A DNA stretch of 64,000 bases from Struthidea cinerea (Eukaryota > Chordata > Aves > Passeriformes > Corcoracidae), in assembly GCA_013397865.1 (NCBI GenBank), contig VZTI01000922.1, positions 1,404,103 through 1,468,102 on the forward strand, written 5' to 3'. The notes beneath the pieces are model-generated. The model was not told the origin of the DNA. It searched no databases and worked only from the letters and a program-made list of their open reading frames with translations. Positions 11,646 to 24,749 of the stretch are shown in pieces. Positions within the stretch are counted from its first letter, which is position 1. The number at the start of each line of letters is the position of its first letter. Made by a program: the position numbers and the translations under genes.

Positions 11646-11995
11646 CGTAGGAAGGCTCAAGACCAGAGGAGGGGGATATTTCCTGAAGGACTGCAGACTG
11701 TGGAAAACCCACAGTGGAGCAAGTTTATCCTGAAATACTGCAGCCTCTGGAGAGGTCTCATCCTGGAGCTAGGTAAAGAGTGAGGAGGAACGAGAAACAG
11801 AAAGGAGCTGTTACGGACTGACCACAGGCCACTGACCCGTTCCCAGGAATGCCTTAAAAGGAAAGGAGGTAGAAGAATTGGGAGTAAAGGTTCAAGGTAA
11901 AGGTGAGCCTGGGAAGAAGAGCTGACCGATAGAGGGAAATTATTTTTTTTGTCTCTGTTTCTCACCATCCTATTCTTATTTTCAATGGGCAATTA

Positions 11996-12001
11996 AATAA
12001 A
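11996..12001 (+). terminator. LTR polyadenylation signal AATAAA
   Basis: AATTAAATAAA in the R region of the ERVL-like LTR, with an overlapping ATTAAA. It is followed by the family-typical GTCTGTTTTGC block. Confidence 0.55.
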
Positions 12002-13365
12002 ATTGATTTTGCGCAAGGGGAGTCTGTTTTGCATGTGACAGTAATGGATCCGCCTGTCTTTGTCTTGACTCACAAGCTTTTCCGTCCTATTTTCTCCCCC
12101 TGTCCCGGTGAGGATGAGGAATGAGAGCATGGCTGTGTGGGTGTCTGGCAACCAGACATGGTCAACCCAGCAGAAAGACAAGCACGGATAGCTGTAGATG
12201 TTGCAATTTGAGAACAAAATAGACCTGAATATCCTGTCACAGGTTTGGCTGACATATATCAAGACGGTGATGTGTGATCAGCACTTCAAGGAGAATAAAA
12301 AACAAGAAAAGTGAGAATTGTGATGCTACTCCCCCTGTCAAAGATATCAGAAGCACAATACAGGAATTAGAAAAAGAATTAAAGATCCAGTTTGTTTCTT
12401 CTGTCTGGATACTATTCAGATGGTTTCATCTCATTCTCATCCATGCAATTTCTCTGGTTCATGTTGTATTGCACTAGTGTAATTTGCAACTGAGTCCAAG
12501 CACAGCATGCTCTTTGCGTAATATATTGCAAAATATTGTTGACATTCTCCTTAAATCAAAACATGCTCAAAAATATGCCCTTTAGTTGTACTTATCCCTC
12601 TACCAACTGAATTTTGGATTTTATGGATAACACGAGCTTATTGTTCGTATGCAGAATGGTTGAAAGGCATCTATCCCACATATATGTATGTTTTTCTTCA
12701 ACACAGTAGTGAAGAGAGAGGGGACAGTTGTAATTCAGATTGTGTGCAAACTCCATTTACAGAATACAGTATTGCTACAATGAACTGCCCTATATTCTCA
12801 AAAGTGTAATCTTCAGAGGTTGCTAATTGACCTTAACCAGAATATATGTATAACCTTAACAATAAGTGATTCAAATACCTTGAATATTCCTTCCTATATT
12901 AAGTAGTGGTGCAATTTGAAAAAAGGATTTTATGGTTAACATTTTTCCTTATTTGGTTTAACTGAAAGAGCTTCTTTCTTTCTGTCATGACTCTTATAGT
13001 AATTTTATACTAATGCATATATACTATCTTCTGCCTTTCATCAGCTGAAAATGTCATTACTGAAATAAACACTTTTTGACCATTAGTTCGTTTAAACCAC
13101 TTCATCTTGTGTTCTCTTTTAAGTAAAAAATCCAAAGGGATGAGTCATCTCCTAATGCTCTGAAACAGCAGGGGGAGCTTTCAGCTTGTTTAGAACTCCA
13201 GAGTGTTTTTAATTTATCATTCAGGAAAGTGTAACTGAGCTGTATTACATTGTAGAATAGATTTTTAGAAAGATTAAACGATTTTTGATTGTATTCCCAG
13301 GGCCAAAACCATACCTGATGGATAAATAAACAAGAAAAAAAAAAAAAGAAACAAATCCACGCACC

Positions 13366-13383
13366 ACCACACACACACACACA
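13366..13383. repeat. (CA)n microsatellite
   Basis: A short CACACA run preceded by CACCACCA and an A run at 13333-13350. Confidence 0.85.
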
Positions 13384-14852
13384 AAGCCAACCCTGCTTAC
13401 TTTTTTGGTGGCAGTTTGGTCTTCTAGGAAATAGGCAAGCGTTCAGGTCCCTTGACTGGCACTTTATTATGACACTTTTCACAGTTGGGTGCATTCTGCA
13501 TGTCACAAAGGTGTTTCAGTGGTCATAAAGCATTTAACAACACACTGAAACATGTAAAAGTGGTTATACTTGAGTGCATATCAGCTGACATACAAAGGGA
13601 CATGACCACATGAGTCTGAAAAACCACAACAGATTTCTTGCTTCTAATTGTTTCTGATTGTTGGTATAGTAACTGCATTTCCGGGTAGTTTCCATGGAAA
13701 TCCGCAAAACATACATTTGTATTCTTTGTAAACAATGTATTTATGTATTTATTAATTATTTTCAGTTGATCTCTTCTGGCATTGGTGCATAATGATGTAT
13801 TTTCTAGTACCATGCATTTTTTCCTTATCTAATTAGCATTAGAATATGATATTGAAACACCAAAGAATAGAGAAGAAAAATCTGAAAGCACAACATACAT
13901 CGATAATTTGTAATTTGCACTTGCAGTTGCTGTACACCATCACATGAGTTAGTCAAACCCACAGAAGTTGCACTTAACTCTGTTCGCTTGTTTGCATCTT
14001 GGCTTGCAAGTAAAACTGGACGCATACAGCCACAGTACTAGTTCCTGACCTTAGACACTTTTGGCAAGATATCCTTTTCTTTTCCTCTTGTATTCAATTG
14101 AGTGTTTTAATTATTTCTTCCAGGTAATTTCTACTTATTTCATCTTATTTTATCTAGAAAAAATCCTATGTTTATCAGCTTTCTCTTTACTTGTATTAAT
14201 TTTGGTCCTAGAACAGTAATGTTTTCATTGTGCTGCAGCCAGCATTTCTGCGGAATCCTATAATTTCAGATTCCTGACTTTATTAATTTTTGAAAAAATT
14301 TGAGCAAAGAAATCTGAGTTCATTTTCAAGAGTTTCAGGAATGCCACTTAAAATTAGCCAATTCAGGAAGTCCAATATGCTTTTTTAACATCTTTGGTTG
14401 GTACAACTACTCATGACTTCATGACTACAAAACAGCTAAATCAGGTCTCTGAGGAGTGAAACTGAAACCACTCTCCCTTCAATCAGGAGAGTAAAGACAG
14501 AAACTCCATGTTCCTAAATTTCTCAGTTTTTACTTCTTTTTCCTACCGCTTACCTGTTAGAGCCATTTTCTTCCAGATACATGTCTCAGGTGTGCTAAAT
14601 CATTTGACCGTATCACCTCAATCTATGTGCTGTGTACTTCATAATACCTATTAAAATATTTCTGCCTCACATGTGTTCTTCATTTTATTTATCACCAAAT
14701 TCCATTTCTCCTTCAATTCTGGCATTCAGCTTCGAAGTTTTATCTTCTTCATCCAGCCTTCCTTTCACCTTAAAATTTACAGTTGGAAACAAAGCATGTA
14801 TCAGTATTACCTAAGGAAGAAAAACTGATTTCCTCAGCACATACATCTACCT

Positions 14853-14883
14853 TTATTATTATTGTTATTATTATTATTATTAT
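14853..14883. repeat. (ATT)n microsatellite
   Basis: About ten TTA/ATT units with one G interruption. Confidence 0.9.
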
Positions 14884-15862
14884 ACTGAATACATTAATGT
14901 TTATTAATAGATCATATATTACTACAAAGATGGGCAAAGTAATCCTGAAAAAGAGCTGTGATCTAACTATTATGTATTTTTTATTCACATCTTGGTATTA
15001 ACTTCCATGGTCACTAAGGCATGAACAATTTTAGACTCCCAGACCGCCAATACAGGTGATCTTCTGTTAAAATGGCTGTCAGAGGGTGAACAGGCAGCTT
15101 GAAATGAACAGTTAGGATTACCTTTATTAACACTGTTGACAGAACTGAAAGCTGGTTTGCTCTGACATCCTTCTAAGTCATGTCAGGACTTTGTATATCC
15201 CAAAATCCCTCACCTTGTTTATTTTTTTACATTGTCTGTTCCATCTGTAACTTTTAGAGACATGATTAATACTAATGTTAAAAATCCATGATCTCATGTT
15301 TTACAAAATCCAAGCCTTTTGATTTCTACTCACAGTGATTAGAAAATGACAGTAAATCAAAGAAGTACTCAAAAAAAAATCTTTGTTACACTGTATAGCT
15401 ATGAGCAAATTATTTAAATTCTTTGATCTCCCAGTGACTCATCTCCAATAAATGTGATCTTTTCTCTTAAGGATTTGCGGTTGTTGAAATGATAAAATCT
15501 GTAGGAGAAGGAAAGTATACAGAGGAACATTATTAAACATAATATGGGGCAAAGATCTTCAGTACATGTAAATCTGTGATTCCCCTCAATAAAACGAAAT
15601 TTAATGATTTATAAAGTACAATGATTGATATCTTGGGCTTCCTGACTTTAACAAGGACTTTTGAAGTGACTCATTGAAATTAAGATTTTCATTGAACTAC
15701 AATCATAAATCAGTTTATTAACACACTGTTCCAAGAACAGAGAAAGCACAGTGAGACATTTGGAAAAAAAATAATGACACTTCACTTTTTCTCTTTTTCC
15801 AAATGTTCTGTATGATGTCTAACACATTCAAATGTTCAGAAAAAAAGATAATACACACTAGA

Positions 15863-15946
15863 GGAGAACTTTTGGGGCTGAAGGTCTATCAGTTTATATC
15901 ATATGGAGAACTTTTGGGGCTGGAGGTCTATCAGTTTATATCATAC
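15863..15946. repeat. 42-bp tandem duplication (two units)
   Basis: GGAGAACTTTTGGGGCTG begins at 15863 and again at 15905. The two 42-bp units differ at one internal base (AAGG/GAGG) and the last base. The unit is a multiple of three, so the short plus frame 15803-15994 reads through both copies. There is no other sign of coding. Confidence 0.92.
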
Positions 15947-16694
15947 AGCATGGAAGACTTTCACCATGCTGACATGATAATATTGTCTGTTTAGAAGGCC
16001 ACATATCTAAATTAGATACAAACAGATTGAGACACATCCAATACCTTTCTCTAAGGACAGTGGAAAAATATATAAAAATTCATTCACCATCTGGTAAGTG
16101 TAACAGACATAAACAGGGAGGAGAGACTGTGATGTAGCCAGACACCTAAAAATGCACTAGTATGAGCTTCAAAAAGTACCTTTCAAGGCCTCCAAGCACA
16201 ATACAGTATAGAAGAACCAATGCACAGAAGGCTAGTCTAACCACCAGGCATGTAAAAAGACTAAGGTAAACTTTGATGCAGCTCAGGCAAACCATGGGCA
16301 TGATGTTGGGCTTTCATGCCTTATGTAAATGCTCCACAGGGTAAGCTATTACTGTACCTCTGAAGAATTTCACACTGAAGACTAGGAACGTTCTTTGTAT
16401 TTCATCTAGGATTTATAAAATTAATTTAAGAGCAGCAGGGGGAAACAAAAAAAATTTCTTTCCTACTTTGGTAATAGTTTAATGAAACCACTATTCTGAA
16501 AAAACTATTCATAAAGCCAACAGTCACTTCTCTACGGGTCTCCTTTCATGCCTATAAAATGTATATTCTGAAGAGAATTCCATTTACAAAAAGAAAGAAA
16601 TAGCTTCTGCACTCAGAGAAAAGGGCTTGCTCTAGGACTTGTAATAGAATTTAAGCAGAACACATTACTGCCTTTACAGAGAAGTCAAGTACTT

Positions 16695-16719
16695 AACAAC
16701 AACAACAACAACAACAAAA
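16695..16719. repeat. (AAC)n microsatellite
   Basis: Eight AAC units followed by AAAG. Confidence 0.9.
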
Positions 16720-17954
16720 GAATGTGAACAGTGTGTGGCTGAACTTAAGCTTCCTGAATTAATTAATCTCCCATCCTTTAAAGGGATAAATAGAAAGAGC
16801 AGAGTGTGACAATGCTATACCCAACATGAAAATACCAAGAGCACAGATGTGTATTAAAACTGCACTTTAGTTCACCTCTTCTTGTAACACTGAAGGTGTT
16901 ACGCATATAAGCTAAGATGCCCTTTCTTCCCACAGGAGGAAAAAATATATAACCACCTTTTTTTTTTCTATCTGTGAATCCTTGGGAGATTTTTCTTGTA
17001 GTAAGGGCCAGAGAAACAACAGTTTCTTCATCTTTTAACCAGACCTTCTGTGGTTAGGGTTACCTATTGCCTTCCTACAGTCAAAATGAACAGTTATCGC
17101 TTAGAATTGTTAGAATTGTTAAAGAAGTTGCAATACAAAAGCAGCTAATGCAGAAGTAAAATCAGGCAAATGGGTTGTTTACACTTAAGAAATAAAACTT
17201 AATTATTTCTGTACAGTCTTACATACCTTGTACACTTCCACCAACCCAGGGCCGTTATTATAAGCTCAAGCAGCCCAGGAGAAGAAGGCACCTTTCCAAG
17301 TTTCTAGTGAGTTTCCGGATACCCTCATTGTGGACGTACTCCACATTTTGGAAGCAGTTTGGCTTAGCATTAATCTAAAATAAAATCTCAGACAACCACA
17401 TAATCCACTTGATCCCTCAGGTTGCTCTCAGTATGAAATGCAGTTTAGTGAATGAATTACATAGCCCCACGGAAGGTTATACTCTGAGAAAAAAAACAGA
17501 GCTTATCTTTATTGGAGTGACTGCCATGATACTACTCAAGGGCATATATATTTTGACTAAGTCTTTCTTCAGAATACCAGGTACTTCTGCATTATGAATG
17601 ACCTTGTTTACTCTATTCAGAGATTAAAACAAGGCACAATACTTTGTGAAAGGTTCAGACTTATTTGGGAGAGTAATATGGGGGGCTATAACCTTTCTTT
17701 ATTACAAAGCTCTGGAGGAAAAGGTATTTGCTTAGCTTTAAATCTAGTACCTTGTCATTTGTGTAATTGGTAACCCACAATTGGATAAATACACTCCTAG
17801 TTTTTGGAAAAAAAATCAGATTTTTTTCACTTGAAATTCTTGCAGCAGCGTTTTTCAGCACATTTCAAGGGAGTTGGAATTAAAAGGAAGGAAATGTTAC
17901 AATTCAAAAAACTTAAATTTATTTTCTCTAAATCCATATACTAAGCAGCATTGT

Positions 17955-17986
17955 CACACACACACATACACAGACACACACACACA
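17955..17986. repeat. Interrupted (CA)n microsatellite
   Basis: CACACA units with T and G interruptions. Confidence 0.85.
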
Positions 17987-19012
17987 AGAAATTTGAAAAC
18001 AGAAAACATTTGATTACAGCTGTTGAACCCAATGCTCGTTCTTTTTTCCTTAAGGCAATAAACCTAAACATAAGACATTTTTGCATGCATTTGGAGATCC
18101 AACAGTATAAAAAAACTTGTTTATTAGTGGTAGATAAGAACAAAACCTAACTGTTTAAGAATTTTTATGGGTTCATTCCTATTTTAACATATAATTTCAA
18201 AATATGATTTCTCATTTTTTGAACATTCACTATGATTAAATAGATTCATTCTCAACTTTTGAATGTTTTTATTCTCGTATCAAAATTCAAATAAACATTT
18301 CATTTTGAATTTATATTTTAGATTTTAAGTATATGGGTTGATAACCATATATTACCAAACCTGACATGTTTTCAAAGTGTATTAATTTCACTTGACAAGA
18401 ACATGACTTTTTGTCAGAATACCACTCTGACAGCAGAGTTTTCACCAAATTTGTAAAATGTTCAAAGTAACTAAATGGTAACATATCAAAGAAAGTCTGC
18501 TAAATTATGCTATTTTTTTCTCTATTTATGTGTGAAGTATACATCTTCTACCTACACCTAGAAATATTCTATGTTTTATCATATTTCATCATTCACAGAA
18601 ATAGACATCCCTACACCAATTTTGAGTATTAAAGAACTGGATTTCAGGTGGAGTATACTAAGTGCGGGCAGTCGTCTTCTCTGATAACTCCTCTTTAAGG
18701 GCTGCCATAAAATCAAGTGAAAAACATGCATGATGAGCACTTAACTGTTAGTAGTAGCTGCTATCAAAATTAAACTTTAAAGCCAGCACTTTTCTCATGG
18801 CAAAAATTTTCAGAGACCAGGCAAAGGAGGACCTATTTAATACTAAGGATCTTACTACACCTACAGACTGTAAATCAATCTACTTCAGTAAATTGGTAAA
18901 AATGGCTCTTTAATACTTTAAAATGACTTTCAAAAGGTGAAACCCTGGAATAACAGTGCTATCGTACAACAGACAGTAAGAACCACAATTTTGTAAATCA
19001 CAAGAAACTAGA

Positions 19013-19727
19013 GAGGTACCCCAGAGTACTGGGTCCTGAACTGAAGTTGTGTTCAACACCTTCATTCATGATCTAGGTGATGGCAGAGACCAAACACTTA
19101 GCAAGTTTTCAGATGTCTGGGATCAGTGGCTGTCATGCCAGAGTGTTGTGCTTCTGTCCAGGAGGGATCTTGAACCTGGAGAAAATGGCTGACAGGAAAC
19201 TCATTAAGTTCAGCAAGGGAAAGAGCTAAGACCTGTACCTGGTAAAGAGCAACCCCTTGTACCAGTATAAGCTACAGGCTGACTGTCTGGAAAGCTGAAG
19301 TGCAGAATAGGACTTGGGTGTCCTGGTGGACACTAAAGTGAAGCTAAGCCAGCAGTGCTCTCTCGCAGAAAAAATGCCCAACAGTATCCCTTGCTGCGGT
19401 AGGAAAAGTATTGATGACCAGCTCCAGGGTGGGGGTCAGTCTTGTCTCCCAAGGGAAAAGTGACACAGGAGGAAAAGGCCTCACATTTCACCAGGGGAGG
19501 TTTAGACTGGATATTAGGAAAAACTTCTTTACTGGAAGTGTTGCCAAACATTAGAATGGGTTGCCCAGGGAATTGGGGGAGTCACCATCCCTGAATGTAT
19601 TTACAACATGGAAAAATGTGGAGTTCAGGGACGCGATTTAGTGGTGAACTTGGCAGTATTAGGTTAATGGTTGGACTTGACAATCTTTAGGGTCTTTTCC
19701 AACCTATATGACTCTGTGATTCTATAA
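19013..19727 (+). mobile_element. CR1 LINE with decayed reverse transcriptase end
   Basis: It begins at GAGGTACCCCAGAG, the codons for the CR1 reverse transcriptase motif GVPQGSVLGP(V)LF-type (recall), and continues with TTCAACACCTTCATTCATGATCTAGGTGATGG. The frame is broken by stops and shifts. GACTTGGGTGTCCTGGTGGAC (19312-19332) marks the DLGVLVD segment. The 3' landmarks follow: GGTTTAGACTGGATATTAGG, TTGCCCAGGGAATTGG, GGTTAATGGTTGGACTTGAC and the terminal CTCTGTGATTCTAT (19714-19727). A central piece near 19430 looks deleted. The 72-codon minus frame at 19333-19551 is a shadow. Confidence 0.92.
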
Positions 19728-22700
19728 GGACTAAAGTTCCATCAGCAACACAGAACACAACATCAGTTTGCATGAAACTTTGCTTCAGTTAAAGAGCACA
19801 CAGATAGTGACAGGGACATATGTTTGGCAAGGATAAGATATTCAAGGGTATATTACAGGATTATAGGAAAAACTTATATATGGATATCAATAAAGGAATA
19901 CAATAAAAAATCCTAAAAAAAAAACCCTAACAATTTCATGTGGGAACTCCCTGGCATAATGGGACATAATCAGAACAAAAGAAAATTTCCTTCATTTACT
20001 AGAAACCAGATGTTGCAATAGCTCAGTAAAATTCAAAGTTAGAAAGAAAATTGGCTTAATACATCCATTTAATAGTAAGCATGAAAAATATTAATTATGC
20101 ACCACTTAATAAATTGAAGTTCCTTGAGCATTGTGATTTTGTCAAAACTAATCTTACGGACTGAACACTAGCAGAACTTGTCCATAAAAATCCTAACAAG
20201 GCCAGCTTAGCTGAGAACACCAGCATATTATTCCTCTTCACACAGTAGCATATTTCACAGTGAAGTAATAAATACTTTTTCTCAAGACTATGAGCTATTA
20301 AAGGAAACTATATCCTCTTTATTTTCAGATTTGGGTCCTCTTTCAGCATTCCTACTCACTATGCTTGTAGAGGAAACCTTGGTCAGCAAGACTATAAAAG
20401 TGAAATTGTCTCCAACTTTTCCTTAAAGTAGGCAAACCAGGATGATTTCCAGCTACTAAAGCAGCACAAGATTAAAATGCTGCAGCGTTAAAACATTTGT
20501 ATAATTCTTTATGTTTTTGTAAGTGGATCAATTGTAAAGATTATGACTTAATTTTGCTAGAAACTCTTCTTCACCGAACTCCCTTTTTGTCTCCTCTCTA
20601 ATGAATTTTACAATGCAAAGAAAATGGAAGTCACGAGAGGCAAAGAGAGATATGGATCCGTAATACTCATGCTAGGACAAGTTTCTCTTATAACAAAAAC
20701 ACTTCAAAAAATACCCACTGCTGCCATACGCCCTGTGATGCTTTGCTCTCCCCTCCACACACCATGATCCCAATCTGAACTTTATTTCCATAAGTCCACT
20801 TAAGTGATAACCACCAGTGCCAGTGGCTATCATGGATGTGTCTGGTCCTTTTGGCTGTAGCTGACTCATTGTGGATTTGGAGGAGACAGATCCAACCCAA
20901 GAGCCAAGAGCTAATGTCAGCAAGGCACCTGCCTCATGATACTACTGGTCAATGGTCTGACTCAAGCCAAGTTGGGAAGAAATTAACATCTATAGTTAGT
21001 ATGCAAATATGAATCTAAGTCAATTATTTTCCCCCATAAAAACTGGACAGCCCAGGGCCTGCTGAGCTCTCCTTCATGGCAGTGGGCTACATGCCAGGAT
21101 GTTCCCTTGAGTAGAGACGCCTCTCAAGTTACTTCTTGAGACTGAGAGATTCCTTAACACTGTAGATCTTTGGTGAGTAATTCATACTGAAATCTTTGCT
21201 AAGTGACATAAAGGATTGGTTGTGCACATATAATACTTTACACATAAAACACTGACCAAGTTTGGGACTAAATCTCAATCCAGCTGCACCTAAACTCCCC
21301 TCTGAGGAGGAGTTTAGAACATAAGGGTTTCCTCTCTGAAACTCAGAACTCTATGGGAGGGTTTTCCTGACAGTTTTGTCTGAACCTGTCCTCCATACAG
21401 TAAATAGTCAAGTGTATCTGGTTATCAAATATTGTTAAACCACTGTAGCATTTACTATCAAACCTTGATAAATTGCTGGTTTATATCAATGAACATACTG
21501 CTACTTCTCTCTTAAGAGTGAAGTGTGTCACTCCATCCACCACACACCCCCAGAGGTCAATTTAATGATGCCGAAGAGGTATATTACCCGTTTTAATTTT
21601 CTTCAGTTGGAGAATATGAACACACTTCCAGTTAATAATTGCTGGCACTTCTATGCCTTGTAATCCCTAGCTTCAAGAAGCCATCTCATTATCTGTTTGG
21701 GAACACAATTGCTTGAAAAATGGCATCTTTTATTCTTGCAGTTCGTGTACAGAATTATTCAAATAGATTCTTTAACCACTCCAGCATTACTTTAAGGAAG
21801 AGCTATTATTAGTAATCCCAGGCAGGAGATGCAGGGTTTATCCCATGATTAAGCCAGATTTATTGGACAGAGGGTAAGTGATATAATAGTTTAAGAGATG
21901 AATTTTAAGTAATGTCTGTATTGAAAACTCCTGAACACAAAATAACCCCAAGGGCATAACATAAGTGGAATAATAAAAGAAAATATTCCCAGCAACACAT
22001 ATAAGCTTATTTTCTACTGTATTGCACTATTGGTTCACTGCAAGAAATTTGTTTAAGAGGAGTGTTCATTAAAATATTCTGTTTGCCTTCTGTGTGATAT
22101 AAAAATGTCACCATTACTTTCTAACTTCTTTTGTGTAATCTAGATTTTCTGTTGATCTGAAATGTTTCTGATGTGAAAAAATTTTGCTGCTTCCAGTTGT
22201 TACAGAGGATGTCATTCCCTGATGATGGGCATTTCACAGATATCACAGTAGTTCCTAGGAAAAAAATAGAATACTTTGGGGACACTTCATCACAAAATTT
22301 TTTCTTCTCAAAGATCTGACATACCCTTTAAAGGCTCAAGAAAGTAACTCCTGGGCCTACTTAGCCTACCTGTGGCTAAGTGAACATATTTTCAGTGATC
22401 ACAGTAGTCTCTGGGAATGCGGTTCATGATATGTCTGACACACTTCCTTTAGAGAACCGTTAACACTGTTCAACAAAATTTAGAGGATGAAGGAGAAGAG
22501 TCATTTAAGGTGCTTTATGCTGTAAGGGTGGGTGAGGCCCAGCACCTAAGGCTATGCAGTGAACTCCAGATTCTCTGATAATAAGGATTTCTTTTTTAAA
22601 TCTACAGTAATCCAATCATTATAGAGAGTTTGGTTGTTTCAGTGCTTTTTTGGTCAAAATCAAATATTTTACATGTTGAGGTAAATTCATGCATAGGGTT

Positions 22701-24106
22701 GCATGAATTTTTCCTGATGATCCAATTCAGGCTTATCAGGTTCAGGGTTTCAGCAGAAAATGCAGAGTCTCAAAACCAGCATGTTTTCTGTAGCAATAGT
22801 AACTGCATTAACACATCTTTTACTGAAAGTCTGCCTTCTTAATTTTCCTTTTAAATGTCACACACTTGCAAAGCATTCAGCCTGCAGTCAATGGCATATC
22901 TGAGTGCCAGGATTTGCCACTAGATGAGAGCCGCCACAGGCTGACGGATCAAAGCTGCTCTAAGAATAGTCTCCACTGGAGCCTAAGCTGCATCAATTAG
23001 TTCTATAACTCAGTAGGTAATACTTGCTAAGACTTGGCCTCGAGATGCTTGAATCTCTAGTTCCTAAATGTTCCAAATTAGGGACAGTTAAAAACTCATC
23101 CAAAATTTTGAGAGACTGCTAGGCCGCAATTCCATTATCCCCTGAACCAAAAAGAATTCTTTAAGAAAAAGTCATAATTTTTTTATCAGGTACTACAGAC
23201 TGAAGAAAGAAATACAGGATAGGTATCCAAGAGTAGGTTTATAAAGCAAGTTGCTACTTGTCATACCCTTGACTACCAGAGATAGAACTTGTGAATTGAA
23301 GCTGGGACAGATGCTTTTGAAATGTTATGTTCAGAATCTTAACATTCTTTCAGTAATGCAAAGTAATTCTCCCTTCACTGATCATTTTCAGGTATGGGAA
23401 TTTATCCTTGCCACAACTACAAAGCTTTTAGTACTTCATGGATGAGCACACGGCACTACTGACACAGTTCCTGCAATGAATTATCCAAAAGAAGTTATCA
23501 CAAAGTGCTCTTGGATAACTATTAATATTACATAGCCTTCTTTTCCCATTTTCTCCAGGCACATTCTATGTGGTTCTTCCAAATAATTCAGATTTATACA
23601 AAACAACTCTCAAAAACTTTTCTCAGTTCTTTAAAAAAAGTTGTATTTTATCCTTTCCTGCTAAAGTTCTAAAACCGCTTAGTTTTATCTCTTGTAAGTG
23701 TCATTTGTGTTAATTTTATATTTTTTCAGGGTAATTTACTGAATGAACTTTACAATAACATTCCATTTAAGGAGTAACCTTTGCAGTCTGCAGAAGATCA
23801 TAGCACACTGTGCTGGAACACAGGAAAGACAGAGATATTCCGTACTCAACCAGGAATAAAAAACAAAAAAATCCAACCCAATTTAATGTGGACTGTACAT
23901 AGTGTGGTATTAGTACCCCCTTTTTTCTTTAAAAAAAGTTATTGAGTTTTCCATGCACAGATTCAATAGGTATCAGTTCCTTTTTCTTCTAAATGCCTTA
24001 TCACATATGTATGAATGCTGCAACAAACATTTCTGTTTATAGACTAGCAGTGTGATGGCCAAAAATCTGTGTGCATCTCAGGAACAGACTGAAATCGGTC
24101 TCATTT
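19728..24106. other. 4.4-kb AT-rich non-coding stretch
   Basis: No gene or complete mobile element recognised. It contains the first copy of a 60-bp exact direct repeat (22813-22872). Overlapping minus frames at 20672-20923 sit in a slightly GC-richer patch without recognisable domains. Confidence 0.5.
22813..22872. repeat. 60-bp direct repeat, copy 1
   Basis: Identical over 60 bp to 24750-24809 in the same orientation, starting ACATCTTTTACTGAAAG and ending CACACTTGCAAA. Five more upstream bases match with one difference (TTAAC/TTAAT). Similarity stops sharply downstream. Confidence 0.93.
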
Positions 24107-24543
24107 TGATGCCTGAAGAGGCCACCTAAAAACAGAGACTAGACAAGAATAAGGGAATAAAGGTAGGTATTTATTTGAAAAGCCTTCAAAGGTACCCCCT
24201 GGGGAGCCAGAGGCTATTGCCAAGATGGATCCCAAGATGGGCGACAGGTCACGAGTTCTTCACACTTTTATAGGTTTGGTTCATTTGCATATCAGGGTTA
24301 ATTCTCCAATTAAAACTTCAGTTAATGATGGAATTTCCCCAAGCTCACCCCCCTCTTAAGATGTTGATTTACACATTTTGGGCCTAGGACAGTCTGGGTA
24401 TCCTTGGAGAGCAGGCCTGGAGAGGCTTAGTTATGTCTACCTAGCATGGGAGAGCAGAAATTAACAGGCTACAAGAAACTTCAGAGTTACACACTAGGCA
24501 GTACAGGATTTGAAAAATATGAAAGTTAAAACCTAAGGCATCA
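24107..24543 (-). mobile_element. Solo LTR, family A copy 2
   Basis: Reverse-oriented copy of the 652-1077 LTR. It is 437 bp with termini TGATGCC and GGCATCA in plus-strand reading. The minus strand carries the same TATA block, AATAAATACC poly(A) block and U5. Flanking bases ATTT (24103-24106) and ATCT (24544-24547) could be a 4-bp target duplication with one change. No proviral interior is present. Confidence 0.88.
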
Positions 24544-24749
24544 ATCTCAGGCCCTCATTCCTGATAGTGGTAGAAACTGGCTGGTGAACCCCAGACAGAG
24601 CTACCTTTTACTCCACTGTTGTTGAGAAGGGCTCTAAGAGGTGATGAATTCAGTTTTATGTCACACTGCTGCTGAAGGCAACTGCAACTGGCCAATCAGT
24701 TGTCACACAAAATTGAGATATACAACAAAGTCACAAACACATTGTTAAT

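Larger units (their letters stand above)
11120..12172 (+). mobile_element. Avian ERVL-like LTR with CpG-rich core, mosaic structure
   Basis: About 1.05 kb of LTR sequence beginning almost at the end of the preceding CR1. The first 220 bp align with the LTR at 1926-2475 (GGTTAACTTTCTTCAT, TATTGCTGAG, GGAGGTTGGAAGGGGACA, CTGACCAGAGGGATGG). A CpG-dense core follows (11350-11645). The 3' third has CCTGAAGGACTGCA (also at 38353), AATAAA at 11996-12001, GGGGAGTCTGTTTTGC, and ends GGTCAACCCAGCA at 12172, which from recall is the 3' end of a different abundant avian LTR family. It is either a recombinant LTR or two adjoining pieces. Open frames of 163, 119, 111 and 89 codons on the minus strand are products of the GC-rich core and not recognised as proteins. 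No target duplication was resolved. Confidence 0.78.
12173..19012. other. 6.8-kb AT-rich non-coding stretch
   Basis: No gene is supported. It holds microsatellites (CA at 13366-13383 and 17955-17986; ATT at 14853-14883; AAC at 16695-16719) and a 42-bp tandem duplication at 15863-15946. A 67-codon plus frame at 12274-12477 starts with a charged, coiled-coil-like stretch (12290-12390) but is not recognised. The 134-codon minus frame at 13102-13506 crosses a poly(A) and a CA microsatellite and is not credible as a gene. Confidence 0.5.

Noticed and set aside
11221..11712. 163-codon minus-strand open frame, the longest in the window
   Set aside because: It lies inside the CpG-rich core of an LTR. 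GC-rich DNA has few stops, a second frame (119 codons) is also open over the same bases, and the proline/serine/alanine-rich sequence has no recognisable domain.
13102..13506. 134-codon minus-strand open frame
   Set aside because: It translates a poly(A) run and CA microsatellite (poly-F and CVCVC peptides). No domain.
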